Notes: a model not told the origin generated them from the letters alone. A stretch of 64,000 bases of DNA from UBA4417 sp031550085 (GCA_031550085.1 JAVBOY010000002.1:30758-94757); one strand, 5' to 3'. Shown: positions 8,585-17,458, counted from the first letter of the stretch. Numbers and translations: made by a program.

Positions 8585-9698
8585 ATTTTGAAAAAATTTC
8601 TACCAACACTTGCTTTTCTTTTTCCCAGGTTAATTCTTGCTTGGCCTTTGTCAATCCTGCTTCCCAGATTTTCCGTTTCGTTTCGTTTTCCAACATCCCG
8701 GTAATCTTTTCGGCGATATGTTGGGGCGAATGGTTCTCAATGCAATCGCCGATCTGATACTCCTCCACGATCCGTTTTACTTCGACCAAAGGCGATACCA
8801 ATACCGGAATCCCCGCATGGATATAGTCAAATAATTTATTGGGCAACGAAAAACGGTAGTTCAGGTTGGTGTCTTTGTCCAACGAAAGTCCCAGATCGGC
8901 GTTGGCCGTGTAAGCAAACAATTTCTCCGGCGTTTGCTTGGGGATAAATAGCACTTGATCGTTCAGTTTCAACTGGTTTACTCTTGTTTTCAACAGCAGA
9001 ACCACATCCCCATTGCCTACAATCAGCAATAAAGCATCCGTTACAAATTGCATGGCTTCCACGGCTTCTTCGGCTCCACGCTGAATGTTGATTCCGGCCC
9101 CTTGTAAAATCACGATTTTTTTATCTTCGGGTAACCCCAATTCCTTTCGTGACGGCAAATACGAGATGGTACGGGTCGGTGGAATATTCCGCACCACTTT
9201 GAAATCAACCCCATATTCTTGTTTGAACAAATGAGCAATGGAACGGTTCACCGTAATGCAATCACGCAAATGGGGCACAATCCACTTTTCAATGTGTTTC
9301 CAGGTGCTTTTCACAAAAGGCCGGTGTATGACTTCGGGCGTTTCGGTAAAATACTCGTGGCTGTCAAAAACAAGCTTGGCCGATTTCAATCCCCCTGCCA
9401 AAAAATTGGGTAACAGAGTATCCAAATCGTTGCTGAGCAGCAAGTCTGTTCTTGAGCCCAACAAATAAAAGAACAAGCGGAGGTTGTATTCGGCATAAAA
9501 CAGAAATCCTTTTTCAAAAATCAACCGCATCCGGTGCATTTCGTAATTGCGTTCCGGCAAAGGGATGCTGTCGCGCTTTTCGCGCCCGACCAAGGTCACT
9601 TCAAAGCCCAAATCGACCAATACCCGAGCCGACTTGTCGACCCGTTGGTCGGTTACCAAATCGTTGATGACCGAAATAATTGCTCTTTTCTTGGGCAT
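8577..9698 (-). CDS. Glycosyltransferase family 4-like protein
   Basis: A 373-residue GT-B enzyme. Visible features are the N-terminal strand IISVINDLVTDQRV with the acceptor domain, DSHEYF near residue 112, VRNIPPT at the domain hinge (about 165), ILQGAGINIQRG at the start of the donor domain, and ANADLGLSL and FDYIHAGIPVLVS in the nucleotide-sugar site. It is the first gene of a two-gene unit with the overlapping glycosyltransferase downstream. It is divergent from murB with a short AT-rich gap. Confidence 0.83.
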   Translation of the reverse strand: MPKKRAIISVINDLVTDQRVDKSARVLVDLGFEVTLVGREKRDSIPLPERNYEMHRMRLIFEKGFLFYAEYNLRLFFYLLGSRTDLLLSNDLDTLLPNFLAGGLKSAKLVFDSHEYFTETPEVIHRPFVKSTWKHIEKWIVPHLRDCITVNRSIAHLFKQEYGVDFKVVRNIPPTRTISYLPSRKELGLPEDKKIVILQGAGINIQRGAEEAVEAMQFVTDALLLIVGNGDVVLLLKTRVNQLKLNDQVLFIPKQTPEKLFAYTANADLGLSLDKDTNLNYRFSLPNKLFDYIHAGIPVLVSPLVEVKRIVEEYQIGDCIENHSPQHIAEKITGMLENETKRKIWEAGLTKAKQELTWEKEKQVLVEIFSKYA

Positions 9699-9754
9699 AT
9701 CTGTTTTTAATCATGCGAAATTAGCGAATTTTGCACACTAAAATTTTTGTTTTG

Positions 9755-10774
9755 ATGATTTCTTTGCTCGAAAACATTTCGCTAAAACCTTTCAATACCT
9801 TTGGAATTGATGCATCGGCACGTTATTTTGTCGAAATCCATTCGGATGCTGACTTGCAGGAATTAATCGCCGACGGTTTCTTGAAAAACCGTTTGCATTT
9901 GATTTTGGGAGGCGGAAGCAATGTCTTGTTTACCTCCGATTTCCAAGGAATTGTATTGAAAACCGTACAAAAAGGCATTGCGATCTTGGAAGAGACGGCG
10001 GAATATGTTTGGGTGGAAGCGGCTGCAGGCGAAGTGTGGCAGGATTTTGTGCTTTGGGCGGTAGAACGGAATTACGGCGGCATCGAAAATTTATCGCTGA
10101 TTCCCGGCTGTGTCGGCGCCTCTCCGATTCAAAACATCGGAGCTTACGGCGTGGAAGCCAAAGATACCATCCGCCGGGTGAACGCCTTGGAATTGCGGAC
10201 CGGGAAAAAGCATGTTTTCGAAAACAGGGAATGTCGTTTCGGTTACCGGGACAGCATTTTCAAAAAAGAATTAAAGGGAGAATTGATGATCGATTCGGTG
10301 GTGTTCGAACTTTCTAAAAATCCGGTAATAAACACCGACTATGGCGCCATCCGAAACGAATTGGAAAAGAAAGGAATTAAAAATCCTTCCATCAAAGACA
10401 TCAGCGAGCTTATTTGTGAAATCCGTACTGCAAAATTGCCCGATCCGGCCGCCATCGGCAATGCCGGGAGTTTTTTTAAAAACCCGCTGGTCAACGCCCA
10501 AAAAGTGGATGAGCTGAAACAAACCTATCCCAATCTGGTAACCTATCCCCAACCGGACGGAACGGTAAAGCTGGCTGCCGGCTGGCTGATCGAGCAATGC
10601 AACTGGAAAGGTTATAAAAACAACCAGGTAGGCGTTCATCCCAAACAAGCCCTGATACTGGTGAATTACCAAAATGCTTCGGGCCTGGAAGTCATTTCGC
10701 TGGCCGGGGAAATTCAGCAGTCGGTACGCGAAAAATTTGCGATCGACCTGGAAATGGAAGTAAATGTGTACTAA
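9755..10774 (+). CDS. murB: UDP-N-acetylmuramate dehydrogenase
   Basis: FAD enzyme that reduces UDP-GlcNAc-enolpyruvate to UDP-MurNAc in peptidoglycan synthesis (cytoplasmic). The protein is 339 residues from ATG 9755; a TTG at 9731 in the same frame is less likely. Motifs are NTFGIDA at the N-terminus, LGGGSNVLF (about 54-62, FAD pyrophosphate binding), PGCVGASPIQNIGAYG (about 115-130), YRDS (the type I MurB Tyr) and GNAGSFFKNP with the proton-donating Ser. The 3' end overlaps the convergent guanylyltransferase gene by 4 bp. Confidence 0.95.
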   Translation: MISLLENISLKPFNTFGIDASARYFVEIHSDADLQELIADGFLKNRLHLILGGGSNVLFTSDFQGIVLKTVQKGIAILEETAEYVWVEAAAGEVWQDFVLWAVERNYGGIENLSLIPGCVGASPIQNIGAYGVEAKDTIRRVNALELRTGKKHVFENRECRFGYRDSIFKKELKGELMIDSVVFELSKNPVINTDYGAIRNELEKKGIKNPSIKDISELICEIRTAKLPDPAAIGNAGSFFKNPLVNAQKVDELKQTYPNLVTYPQPDGTVKLAAGWLIEQCNWKGYKNNQVGVHPKQALILVNYQNASGLEVISLAGEIQQSVREKFAIDLEMEVNVY

Positions 10775-11862
10775 ACGAAATTTTCTCCTTTTTCCGCACG
10801 TACGGTTTCCACAAACGTTTTGATCCGTTGTTCGTCCGACTTACGGCAAATCAGCAAGGTTCCCGCATCTTCCACCACGATGTAATCATTCAACCCCTGA
10901 ATAATGGCCACCTTTCCGTCGGGAAGGTTGATGATGCTGTTTTCCGTATCGAAGGTGAACACGCTGTCGCCGATCAGGGCGTTCCGGTGTTCGTTCTTTT
11001 CGCTGTTATCATATAAAGAGCCCCAGGTTCCCAAATCGCTCCAACCGAAATCGGCGGGAATCACATATACATTATCCGATTTTTCCATAATGCCGTAATC
11101 GATCGAAATGCTTTGGCATTGCGAGTAAACGGTGCTGATGGCGGCGGCTTCGTTCGGGGTGTAAAATTCGTTTTTAATTTCGGAAAATAAGGCGTTGACA
11201 TCGGGCAAATGCCGGTCGAAGGCTTTCAAAATGCTTTGCAGCGACCAGATAAAAATTCCGGAATTCCACAGGAAATCGCCGCTTTGAACGAATGAAACAG
11301 CCAGATCGTATTGCGGTTTTTCGGTGAAAGTGACCACCTTACGGGCGCAATTTTCAAATCCGAAAAGTTCGTTTTCCTTGAATTGAATGTATCCATAACC
11401 TGTTTCGGGACGGCTGGGCTTGATGCCCAAAGTCAGCAGGCAATCGCTTATGGAAGAGGTTTCCAGTGCGGCCGTAAGTACTTGTGTGAAAACATCTTCT
11501 TTTAAAATGATGTGATCGGACGGAGCCACCACAATTTTTGCATCGGGATTAAGTTTTGCGATTTTGTGGCAGGCATACGCAATGCAAGGCGCCGTGTTGC
11601 GGCGCATGGGTTCGCAAAGCACATGGTCGGCCTTCATTTGCGGCAGTTGTTCCAGTACTTGGTCCTTGTACATTTCGTGGGTAACCACAAAAATATTTTC
11701 AGGAGGACAAACGGTGGTCAAACGGCGGAAAGTTTGCTGGATCAATGTTTCGCCGGCACCAAAAATATCAATAAATTGCTTGGGGCGTGAAATGCGGCTC
11801 AAGGGCCAAAAGCGGGCGCCCACGCCACCGGCCATAATAATGCTATAGTGATTTTTATTCAT
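10771..11862 (-). CDS. manC: Mannose-1-phosphate guanylyltransferase
   Basis: Makes GDP-mannose from GTP and mannose-1-phosphate, a donor for glycans and for GDP-fucose. The 363 residues correspond to the nucleotidyltransferase domain plus a left-handed helix tail, without the isomerase domain of the bifunctional enzymes. Signatures are IIMAGGVGARFWPLSR with following RPKQF (about 8-30), APSDHII (about 115), FTEKP (about 175) and FLWNSGIF (about 195). A canonical promoter lies at 11913-11943. It converges on murB. Confidence 0.92.
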   Translation of the reverse strand: MNKNHYSIIMAGGVGARFWPLSRISRPKQFIDIFGAGETLIQQTFRRLTTVCPPENIFVVTHEMYKDQVLEQLPQMKADHVLCEPMRRNTAPCIAYACHKIAKLNPDAKIVVAPSDHIILKEDVFTQVLTAALETSSISDCLLTLGIKPSRPETGYGYIQFKENELFGFENCARKVVTFTEKPQYDLAVSFVQSGDFLWNSGIFIWSLQSILKAFDRHLPDVNALFSEIKNEFYTPNEAAAISTVYSQCQSISIDYGIMEKSDNVYVIPADFGWSDLGTWGSLYDNSEKNEHRNALIGDSVFTFDTENSIINLPDGKVAIIQGLNDYIVVEDAGTLLICRKSDEQRIKTFVETVRAEKGENFV

Positions 11863-11912
11863 GTAAAAAGTCTATAAAAAAGGATAATATGTTTTTGGAT
11901 TCCATTCCGGCA

Positions 11913-11943
11913 CAAAAATAGGAAAACAAAATCAATGTGCAAA
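11913..11943 (-). promoter_or_regulatory. Promoter of the mannose-1-phosphate guanylyltransferase gene
   Basis: The minus strand has TTTG (11943-11940), a 19-nt spacer and TATTTTTG (11920-11913), a full match to the Bacteroidota consensus. The leader is about 45 nt. Confidence 0.75.
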
Positions 11944-12403
11944 TGAATGCGGAAAGCACGGGGAAAGAAAGCGCGAACGTAGAAGGATGTGTAGTCTTTT
12001 ACAAATAAAAGATATTTTTTATTCGGATGATCTTTTCGTTTTTATTATATTTGCGACTTAAGAATAAGTGGTTTATACAATGAACCGTTATTTGCTACAT
12101 ACCGACTTTAGTACCTTTGCAACACAAAACTGCAACAAAGGTCATGTCATGCAAGATCCTATCATGGCTTGTTTTTTTCTATCCCCTCTCTACACCCAAC
12201 CAGTTTTACTTTCATCTCTTTTTTTGATTAAAACAAGCATACTTGGCTTGTCTTCCTATATTAGCACATTTGACAAACATTTTTTACTGAGGAAAAACAA
12301 TTTTGAACTGAAAAGCTCTGGGTGGCAATCGTTAACGAGTAGAATAGTAAACAATTCTGCACCCAGTGGCAAAAAATATTTTTGATGTACCGAGCCTCGC
12401 AAG
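11944..12403. other. AT-rich noncoding stretch at the island's left edge
   Basis: I see no convincing gene. Two TAnnTTTG boxes on the plus strand (TATATTTG at 12046-12053 and TACCTTTG at 12112-12119, the latter 17 nt after a TTTG at 12091) could start a transcript towards the small peptide gene at 12640. A 105-codon open frame at 12068-12385 has no recognisable features and is not called. Confidence 0.35.
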
Positions 12404-12409
12404 CTTGTG

Positions 12410-12515
12410 CACATAAAAAAAGCCTTCCTTGCAGGCTATAAATGCAAGGTAAAATAGTAGACGCTATACAAACCGGATTTACAAACCCAAATACAAGAAA
12501 GGCGTAGCAAAGGTA
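12410..12515 (-). ncRNA. Candidate small structured RNA
   Basis: On the minus strand a TACCTTTG box (12515-12508) is followed about 85 nt later by a hairpin AGCCT/AGGCT (12437-12421) and eight Ts (12420-12413), which looks like an intrinsic terminator. The predicted 5' end (12503-12494) can pair with the terminator region (12431-12422), and CCTTGCA/TGCAAGG offers a third, competing 7-bp stem. No ORF fits the transcript. The next gene downstream on this strand has its own promoter, so this would be a free-standing RNA. There is no good -33 element, so confidence is low. Confidence 0.35.
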
Positions 12516-12639
12516 CAAGAAATTGCCGGAAAAAGCAGTTTGCCTTGAAACGGCACGTGGTGATTGCATCCGTTGGTGCAGTTTTTAAGCAGTCCATGTA
12601 AATAAACGCGTATTTTTTTTACTTAAAAATCATTTTATT

Positions 12640-12855
12640 ATGAAAAAGATTAATAAAAAGCTGCAATTAAATAAGGAAACGATTGCAAGACTGGAAAATC
12701 CAGATAAGATTAAGGGTGGAGTAGAATTCACTAAAACCTGCACCGATACGAAAAGCAATGCTTCATATTGTTGTCCTGCTTCACAAGAATGTTCCTTTGG
12801 AGCGACTCAGTGTAATCCGCTTACTTTTCAAGAGTATTGCTTCACAGATAATTAA
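12640..12855 (+). CDS. Putative RiPP precursor peptide (class I lanthipeptide-type leader)
   Basis: A 71-residue peptide. The leader KLQLNKETIARLENP has the LNKETIA core typical of Bacteroidota class I lanthipeptide precursors, and it ends in KIKGG (Gly-Gly, about residue 28), the classic cleavage point. The 43-residue core that follows has six Cys and many Ser and Thr. The frame is intact. The gene is followed by a near-perfect terminator at 12857-12901, so it is its own transcript. LanC and LanB remnants lie 1.4-1.7 kb downstream, supporting the lanthipeptide assignment, but the modifying enzymes are broken. It could alternatively be modified by enzymes elsewhere in the genome. Confidence 0.7.
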   Translation: MKKINKKLQLNKETIARLENPDKIKGGVEFTKTCTDTKSNASYCCPASQECSFGATQCNPLTFQEYCFTDN

Positions 12856-12856
12856 T

Positions 12857-12901
12857 AAAAAGGGTTTCCCAATGGCACGATGCCATTGGGAAACCCTTTT
12901 T
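12857..12901 (+). terminator. Strong terminator of the precursor peptide gene
   Basis: A perfect stem of about 20 bp, AAAAAGGGTTTCCCAATGGC against GCCATTGGGAAACCCTTTTT, with a short loop. It is symmetric, so it could act on both strands. Confidence 0.85.
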
Positions 12902-12926
12902 CGAAACCATATAACAAATCCATATT

Positions 12927-14264
12927 ATGTCAAGTATCGGCTGCAAACTGTCACTTTTCGTTGTTTTAATAATATCCGCAAGTTTTGTCTACTCGCAGGG
13001 ATTTGTCCAAGTTACAGGCTGTACGCTATTTTACGACTATCCTGTTGAAGGTGTAAATATTGCGATTGACGGACAGCCAGCTTTCGCAAAAACCGATTCG
13101 AAAGGATTTTTCAGCGTTCAGATTCCCAACAAGCCGCTTACGCTTGTGTTTTCGCATGTGAGCGGCAAAACCAAAAAAGTGAAAATAACGGCTTCGATGT
13201 TGAGAAAACAAAACGCAGAAAATATTCTTAATTTGGGAAATATCGAAATTGAACTAAAGATTAACGAATTGGAAACCGTCCAAGTAGTTTCATCCCGAAT
13301 TGAAAAAGCATACAACAAACCCGAAGCTTGGATATTGGATTACGAAATTGTAAATGGCAACTTGGCTTTGTTGCTTCTCGAAGACAAAAAACGGCTGATT
13401 CGTGCGGTAAATCTCAAAGACAGTACGCTTTTTGAAATACGCACCAAGAAAAAATACCGCAGTTTGTACAAAGATTTTGCAGGAAATTTACATGCTTTGG
13501 CAAGCGATTCGATTTTCCAGTTATTTCCTGATTTTTCGGATTGCTATGCTTATCCTATTTCACGTTACCACGAGCAATTGAAACATTGTGTCATTAATAC
13601 GGACAATAGTATGTACCTGCAACTTTTTGGAGATTTCAACCAACAGGTAAACTATTTTAAAGTGGACAAAAAAAGTGGCAAACGCACTGTTTTAGCAACA
13701 GCTTTCGATGAACAGCAAGCCATCTACAATCAAGGGTTTTTATATTATGAAATTCTGGGAAAAAAACCAAAAACGAGCTATTCAAAAGGATTTATTTTTG
13801 ACCCCGACCAAATTGACGAACTTTTGGATGCAAATAGGAGTTGGAAAATCCAATATTTTTCAAAAATACTCTGCCGCCCCACCTACCAGCCTCTAAAACG
13901 TATTGGTGATAATCTATATTTATTCAATCATTTGGAAAACAAAATTATCCGCTTTGATTTGGATGGAAACGAACTGGCTGAAATACCTGCCAATTACGCA
14001 AAAGTCGATAAATCGTGGGCAAACGAAATTATTGTAAACGAAGAAGAAACCCGTTGTTTTGCCAAATTCATAAACACCGGTATTGTTACACTTAAAGAAA
14101 TTGACTTGGAAACCGGAAGAATCAAAAATACATTCAAAATCGAACAACATATTTTTCCTGAAAAAATCCGGATTCAAAATAACGAAGTGTATTATCTCTA
14201 CCGGGATTATAAAAAGCAAGACCGCAACGAACGCTGCTATTTGTGGAAACAAAAAATGGAATAA
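12927..14264 (+). CDS. Exported protein with CarboxypepD_reg-like domain and six-bladed-propeller-like C-terminus
   Basis: A 445-residue protein. The signal peptide is about residues 1-24, ending VYSQG. Residues about 28-115 resemble the CarboxypepD_reg-like plug-associated fold seen in Bacteroidota surface proteins (PVEGVNIAIDGQ, AKTDSKGFFSVQIP, LNELETVQVVSS). From about 130 on, repeating short strands (DKKRLIRAVNLKD, FAGNLHALASD, NTDNSMYLQLFGD, GDNLYLFNH, NNEVYYLYRD) suggest a beta-propeller. The function is unknown. It starts just after the precursor terminator and ends 8 bp before a LanC remnant, so it probably belonged to the old RiPP cluster, perhaps as a surface component. AT-rich like the rest of the island. 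Confidence 0.7.
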   Translation: MSSIGCKLSLFVVLIISASFVYSQGFVQVTGCTLFYDYPVEGVNIAIDGQPAFAKTDSKGFFSVQIPNKPLTLVFSHVSGKTKKVKITASMLRKQNAENILNLGNIEIELKINELETVQVVSSRIEKAYNKPEAWILDYEIVNGNLALLLLEDKKRLIRAVNLKDSTLFEIRTKKKYRSLYKDFAGNLHALASDSIFQLFPDFSDCYAYPISRYHEQLKHCVINTDNSMYLQLFGDFNQQVNYFKVDKKSGKRTVLATAFDEQQAIYNQGFLYYEILGKKPKTSYSKGFIFDPDQIDELLDANRSWKIQYFSKILCRPTYQPLKRIGDNLYLFNHLENKIIRFDLDGNELAEIPANYAKVDKSWANEIIVNEEETRCFAKFINTGIVTLKEIDLETGRIKNTFKIEQHIFPEKIRIQNNEVYYLYRDYKKQDRNERCYLWKQKME

Positions 14265-14272
14265 ATGAATGA

Positions 14273-14523
14273 TGTTGCAGCATACCAAACCAAGCTGGGT
14301 ACAATCGCCGCTTACCTGAGTTCAGACAGGTTGCCGACTATTGGTTTTCCGAAACTCTGAAAATGGCACGGTTTGACGATGGGTTGGCCGGGTATAAGGC
14401 CTTGCATACCGAGATGGAAAACGAATACGGCATCTTGGAAGGTGTTGCAGGAATCGGTTTGGCTCTGCTATCCTATGTTACTGAAACGGAGCCCACGTGG
14501 GATGAGTGCTTATTGCTAAGCTA
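14273..14523 (+). pseudogene. lanC remnant (C-terminal end of a lanthionine cyclase)
   Basis: This frame has no usable start and is preceded in frame by a stop at 14270. It reads PEFRQVADYWFSETLKMA, then DDGLAGYKALHTE, then GILEGVAGIGLALLS and EPTWDECLLLS before the stop. I recognise this as the conserved C-terminal end of Bacteroidota LanC-like cyclases. LanC closes thioether rings by adding Cys to dehydro-residues. Only about 80 of the usual 400 or so residues remain, and all the zinc ligands would be upstream, so it cannot be active. Confidence 0.75.
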
Positions 14524-14548
14524 AAAAAGCAGAAAACGACATGACTGA

Positions 14549-14656
14549 AACAGAACGAACTCCGCAAAAACGACAAACTACAAGCCTTTCGGCTCCTTTG
14601 TGTTTCGTACCATGCACTTCTTTTGCGGAGTTTGCAAAGAATAGCGACGACTTAAT
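14549..14656 (+). pseudogene. lanB remnant (N-terminal start of a lantibiotic dehydratase)
   Basis: The short frame contains NYKPFGSFVFRT, like the N-terminal YxPFxxFxFRTP start of LanB dehydratases. The match continues in the next frame as TSFAEFAKNSDDL, so a frameshift separates the halves. A stop at 14642 closes the first frame. LanB normally glutamylates and dehydrates Ser and Thr in the precursor and exceeds 700 residues; only about 35 are left. The call rests on a short motif. Confidence 0.45.
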
Positions 14657-15283
14657 TTATCCCTGTCCTGTTTCCGGAATTATTTCCATTTGCCCTGAAA
14701 CCAAGTAAAGCCGTCCGGTTTCAACGCATTGGCATTTGAAACGTGTGCGCTGTTTTTCCAATTTCAAAAATTGCCTTCCCGACAAGTTTTTAAAAACAGC
14801 GTTTTCGGCTATATCTGCAACCACATAGCGTGCGCCTTTGCCATCGAGTTTGTGCAATATCGTTAGAAGTTTTGGATGACGGTGCGAAGCGCTAACAGCA
14901 GCCGATAAGTTATTTTGCAAAAATGAATTTAATTCCGGTGGCAAAATCTGTTTTTCAACAATGGCATGCAACATGCCGCTGAATATTTCTTTCCACTCGG
15001 ATCCGTGTGGTTTTACAGCGTTTTTGTAATTGTTCCAAACCAACAAATGAGCCAGCTCGTGCATAAACACAAGAAAAAAAGTATATTTACCCAAATCGCC
15101 ATTCATGACGATTTTGTGTGGCAGCTTTGTATTTCTAATGTTGGGAATAAAAGTCCCTAACTGCACTTTGCGCGGATTGCCGATGTGCAAACGGAAAAAT
15201 GATTTTCGAAAGCAAGAAACCACTATTTCGATAGTTTCCAAAGGAAAATATTTTTCGAGGATTTTTATATCGGAGTCTGTCAT
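14657..15283 (-). CDS. SprT-like zinc metalloprotease-domain protein
   Basis: A protein of about 208 residues from the ATG at 15283 (MTDSDIKIL). An in-frame ATG at 15322 is possible, but a -7 box at 15327-15334 puts the transcript start near 15320, so it is less likely. The zinc motif HELAH sits near residue 89 (FMHELAHLLVWNN) with a downstream HGSEWK, as in the SprT-like/WSS1 family. The C-terminal part has a KCQC-containing segment. Bacterial SprT proteins are poorly characterised; a role in protein or DNA-protein adduct turnover is only a family-level guess. It is convergent with the lanB remnant. Confidence 0.75.
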   Translation of the reverse strand: MTDSDIKILEKYFPLETIEIVVSCFRKSFFRLHIGNPRKVQLGTFIPNIRNTKLPHKIVMNGDLGKYTFFLVFMHELAHLLVWNNYKNAVKPHGSEWKEIFSGMLHAIVEKQILPPELNSFLQNNLSAAVSASHRHPKLLTILHKLDGKGARYVVADIAENAVFKNLSGRQFLKLEKQRTRFKCQCVETGRLYLVSGQMEIIPETGQG

Positions 15284-15326
15284 CCTTTTCAACAGTTTTT
15301 TACACAATAAACCCATTTGCAAACGG

Positions 15327-15334
15327 CAAAGGTA
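15327..15334 (-). promoter_or_regulatory. -7 box of the SprT-like gene
   Basis: TACCTTTG on the minus strand. It supports the downstream ATG at 15283 as the start. Confidence 0.5.
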
Positions 15335-15646
15335 TTTTTATTTACTTTATGTTTTTTAATGCCTCAAAATGAAATTATATGCCATAAAAAAGTCTTCTAT
15401 TCTCAAAAGAATCAAGGAGTTTTGTCAAACTTGTCCTTAAAAAAACTAGTTGCGCGAAGCAATCAAAATTTCGAGCATTTTGATAACGCAATTTTCACAT
15501 TGCCAAGATTTTTTTTAATTTGCATATCAAATTTGTTTTTATATTTGGCCGTGCAATTCAGATAAAATCATAAACAAAGAAGCGATTACACGTTTTTGGA
15601 GCACATAAAATAGGAATAAAATTCCTTAATTAACATAATAGTTATT
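15335..15646. other. AT-rich intergenic region, 312 bp
   Basis: This separates the divergent SprT-like gene and the ABC transporter genes. I see no gene, hairpin or clear promoter here apart from the -7 box listed separately. Confidence 0.35.
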
Positions 15647-16579
15647 ATGAATGATGCTTGGCAGATAGAAACAAAAAACCTGAGTTTCCAATACAATCGT
15701 AGAATAGTTGTTGATAGCATCAACCTATGTGTTCCAAAGGGAAGTATTTACGGATACCTTGGAAAAAACGGCGCTGGAAAAACCACTACTCTTAAATTGC
15801 TGTTGGGCTTGTTACCAAGCAATCCGGATACTATTTTTTTTAATGGAAAAAATTTCGCAAAAGAATCCGTAAAAACACATTATAGTATTGGGAGTTTGGT
15901 AGAATCTCCTGCTTTATATGCCCATTTGACAGCTTTTGAGCAACTAAAATATGTTGATTATTTCTTCAAAAAAGGAAAGCAACGTATTTTGGAAGTGCTT
16001 GATTGGGTTGGGTTGCAAAATGATAAAAATAAGAAAATCAACCACTTTTCAACAGGAATGAAACAGCGTTTGGCGCTTGCTGTAGCTTTATTCCACGATC
16101 CAGAGATGCTCATTCTCGATGAACCGATAAATGGGCTTGACCCAAACGGAATTTACGAAATACGTGAACTTCTTCTGCGCATCAACAAACAACAAAATAG
16201 AACCATTTTGTTTTCAAGCCATATTTTAAGCGAAGTTGAAAAAATATGCACACATATTGGCATTTTGGATCATGGGAAATTATTGTTTCAAGGAGACATT
16301 AAGAACTTGCCTTCTTCCACGCTTCGCCGGAAGGTCTGTGTGCGTACAAACAAAGCTGAATACGCTGTAGAAGTGTGTGTGGCTAACAGCATTCATGCAA
16401 TCTTGGAAAATAGCAATGAATTTTATTTTTTCCCTGCAAACGATTTAGATTTCCATAAAACGATTTGCCTATTAACGAGCAACTCCGTGGAAATATACAG
16501 CACAAATACGCTTTCTGATAGTTTAGAATCCATATACATTGATCTTGTTAGCAAAAAAGAACATGGTACAGCAAACTAA
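15647..16579 (+). CDS. ABC transporter ATP-binding protein, lantibiotic-immunity (LanF/BcrA) type
   Basis: A 310-residue ATPase. Walker A is GKNGAGKTTT (about 44), the signature is a degenerate FSTGMKQRLALA (about 145), Walker B is MLILDEPINGLDP (about 168) and the switch His is FSSHIL (about 204). In place of the usual Q-loop it has SLVESPALYAHLTA (about 88), the E-loop known from lantibiotic-immunity ATPases of the LanF/BcrA group. The C-terminal 90 residues form the extra domain of that group. It overlaps the permease gene by 17 bp. Likely role: removal of a peptide from the membrane, or self-protection. Confidence 0.85.
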   Translation: MNDAWQIETKNLSFQYNRRIVVDSINLCVPKGSIYGYLGKNGAGKTTTLKLLLGLLPSNPDTIFFNGKNFAKESVKTHYSIGSLVESPALYAHLTAFEQLKYVDYFFKKGKQRILEVLDWVGLQNDKNKKINHFSTGMKQRLALAVALFHDPEMLILDEPINGLDPNGIYEIRELLLRINKQQNRTILFSSHILSEVEKICTHIGILDHGKLLFQGDIKNLPSSTLRRKVCVRTNKAEYAVEVCVANSIHAILENSNEFYFFPANDLDFHKTICLLTSNSVEIYSTNTLSDSLESIYIDLVSKKEHGTAN

Positions 16580-17324
16580 TTTTTGGGATACTTTTTGTGC
16601 AGAATTCTACAAATCAAGGAAAAATTTGGGATTTTATATTTTAATAATTTTTCCGGTATTTACGACCTCGATAGTTTTTTTGTACTACTGCCACCATGTA
16701 AATAATTTTGACCCCGAATTAAATCATTGGATGAATTTTACGCGGTACCTATTTTTATTTTACATGTTTATTTATCCTATGGCTGTTTCGTTTTCGGCAT
16801 ATTCTGTTATGCACATTGAGTATAAAAATAATGCTATCAAACATTTGTTTACATTGCCGGTTCCAAAACCAATATTTTACTTGTCAAAAATTGCCCTACT
16901 CTTTGCCGTCATTATTTTTTCTTTACTGCTTTGCTACGGTTTATTGATTCTATCCGGAAATCTGTTGAACTATTTTTACCCCCAATTATTATTTCACAGT
17001 TATGATATACGGCTGGTTCTTAGTGTACTATTTGTTAAGAGCTTATTTTCATTGTTGTGCGTTGCTCTTGTGCAGTTGCTTTTGTGCATGTTGTTTCGCA
17101 GTTTTGTTGTTTCATTGAGTTTTGCTTTGTTTTTTACCATTTTTGGATTTGTTGCCAGCAAATGGGAATACGCATTTCTAAACCCTTATAGCGGAGTCTT
17201 GTCAGCCTTTTTATCTTTTTTCAAACAAAATTCGCTTATTTTTCAAAAAGATACCATTTTTGCGATATGTACCACAATTATTACCTTGGTACTAGGATAT
17301 TTCATTTTCAGAAAATTGAAATAA
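16563..17324 (+). CDS. ABC transporter permease, immunity (LanE/LanG) type
   Basis: About 253 residues with six hydrophobic segments, near residues 25-45, 60-85, 105-135, 155-185, 190-210 and 230-250. The topology and length fit ABC-2-type LanE/LanG or BcrB permeases. The ATG at 16563 overlaps the ATPase gene by 17 bp, so the two are coupled; an earlier in-frame start would add 8 residues. The pair should form a four-domain exporter. It is very AT-rich and codon use is biased, as expected in the island. Confidence 0.8.
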   Translation: MVQQTNFWDTFCAEFYKSRKNLGFYILIIFPVFTTSIVFLYYCHHVNNFDPELNHWMNFTRYLFLFYMFIYPMAVSFSAYSVMHIEYKNNAIKHLFTLPVPKPIFYLSKIALLFAVIIFSLLLCYGLLILSGNLLNYFYPQLLFHSYDIRLVLSVLFVKSLFSLLCVALVQLLLCMLFRSFVVSLSFALFFTIFGFVASKWEYAFLNPYSGVLSAFLSFFKQNSLIFQKDTIFAICTTIITLVLGYFIFRKLK

Positions 17325-17458
17325 GGAATTACTAAAAAGTATAGATAATAATTTCGTACTCTTCTGATTATAAGTATAATTCAAAATGATCTCTGCCAAA
17401 ATTTACCAATTCCTATCGGAGAAATTCTAGTTTTCCCATTACAAAAAAGTAAAGAATC

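Noticed and set aside
12068..12385. A 105-codon frame before the precursor gene
   Set aside because: No signal peptide, domain or ribosome site; the composition is that of AT-rich noncoding DNA.
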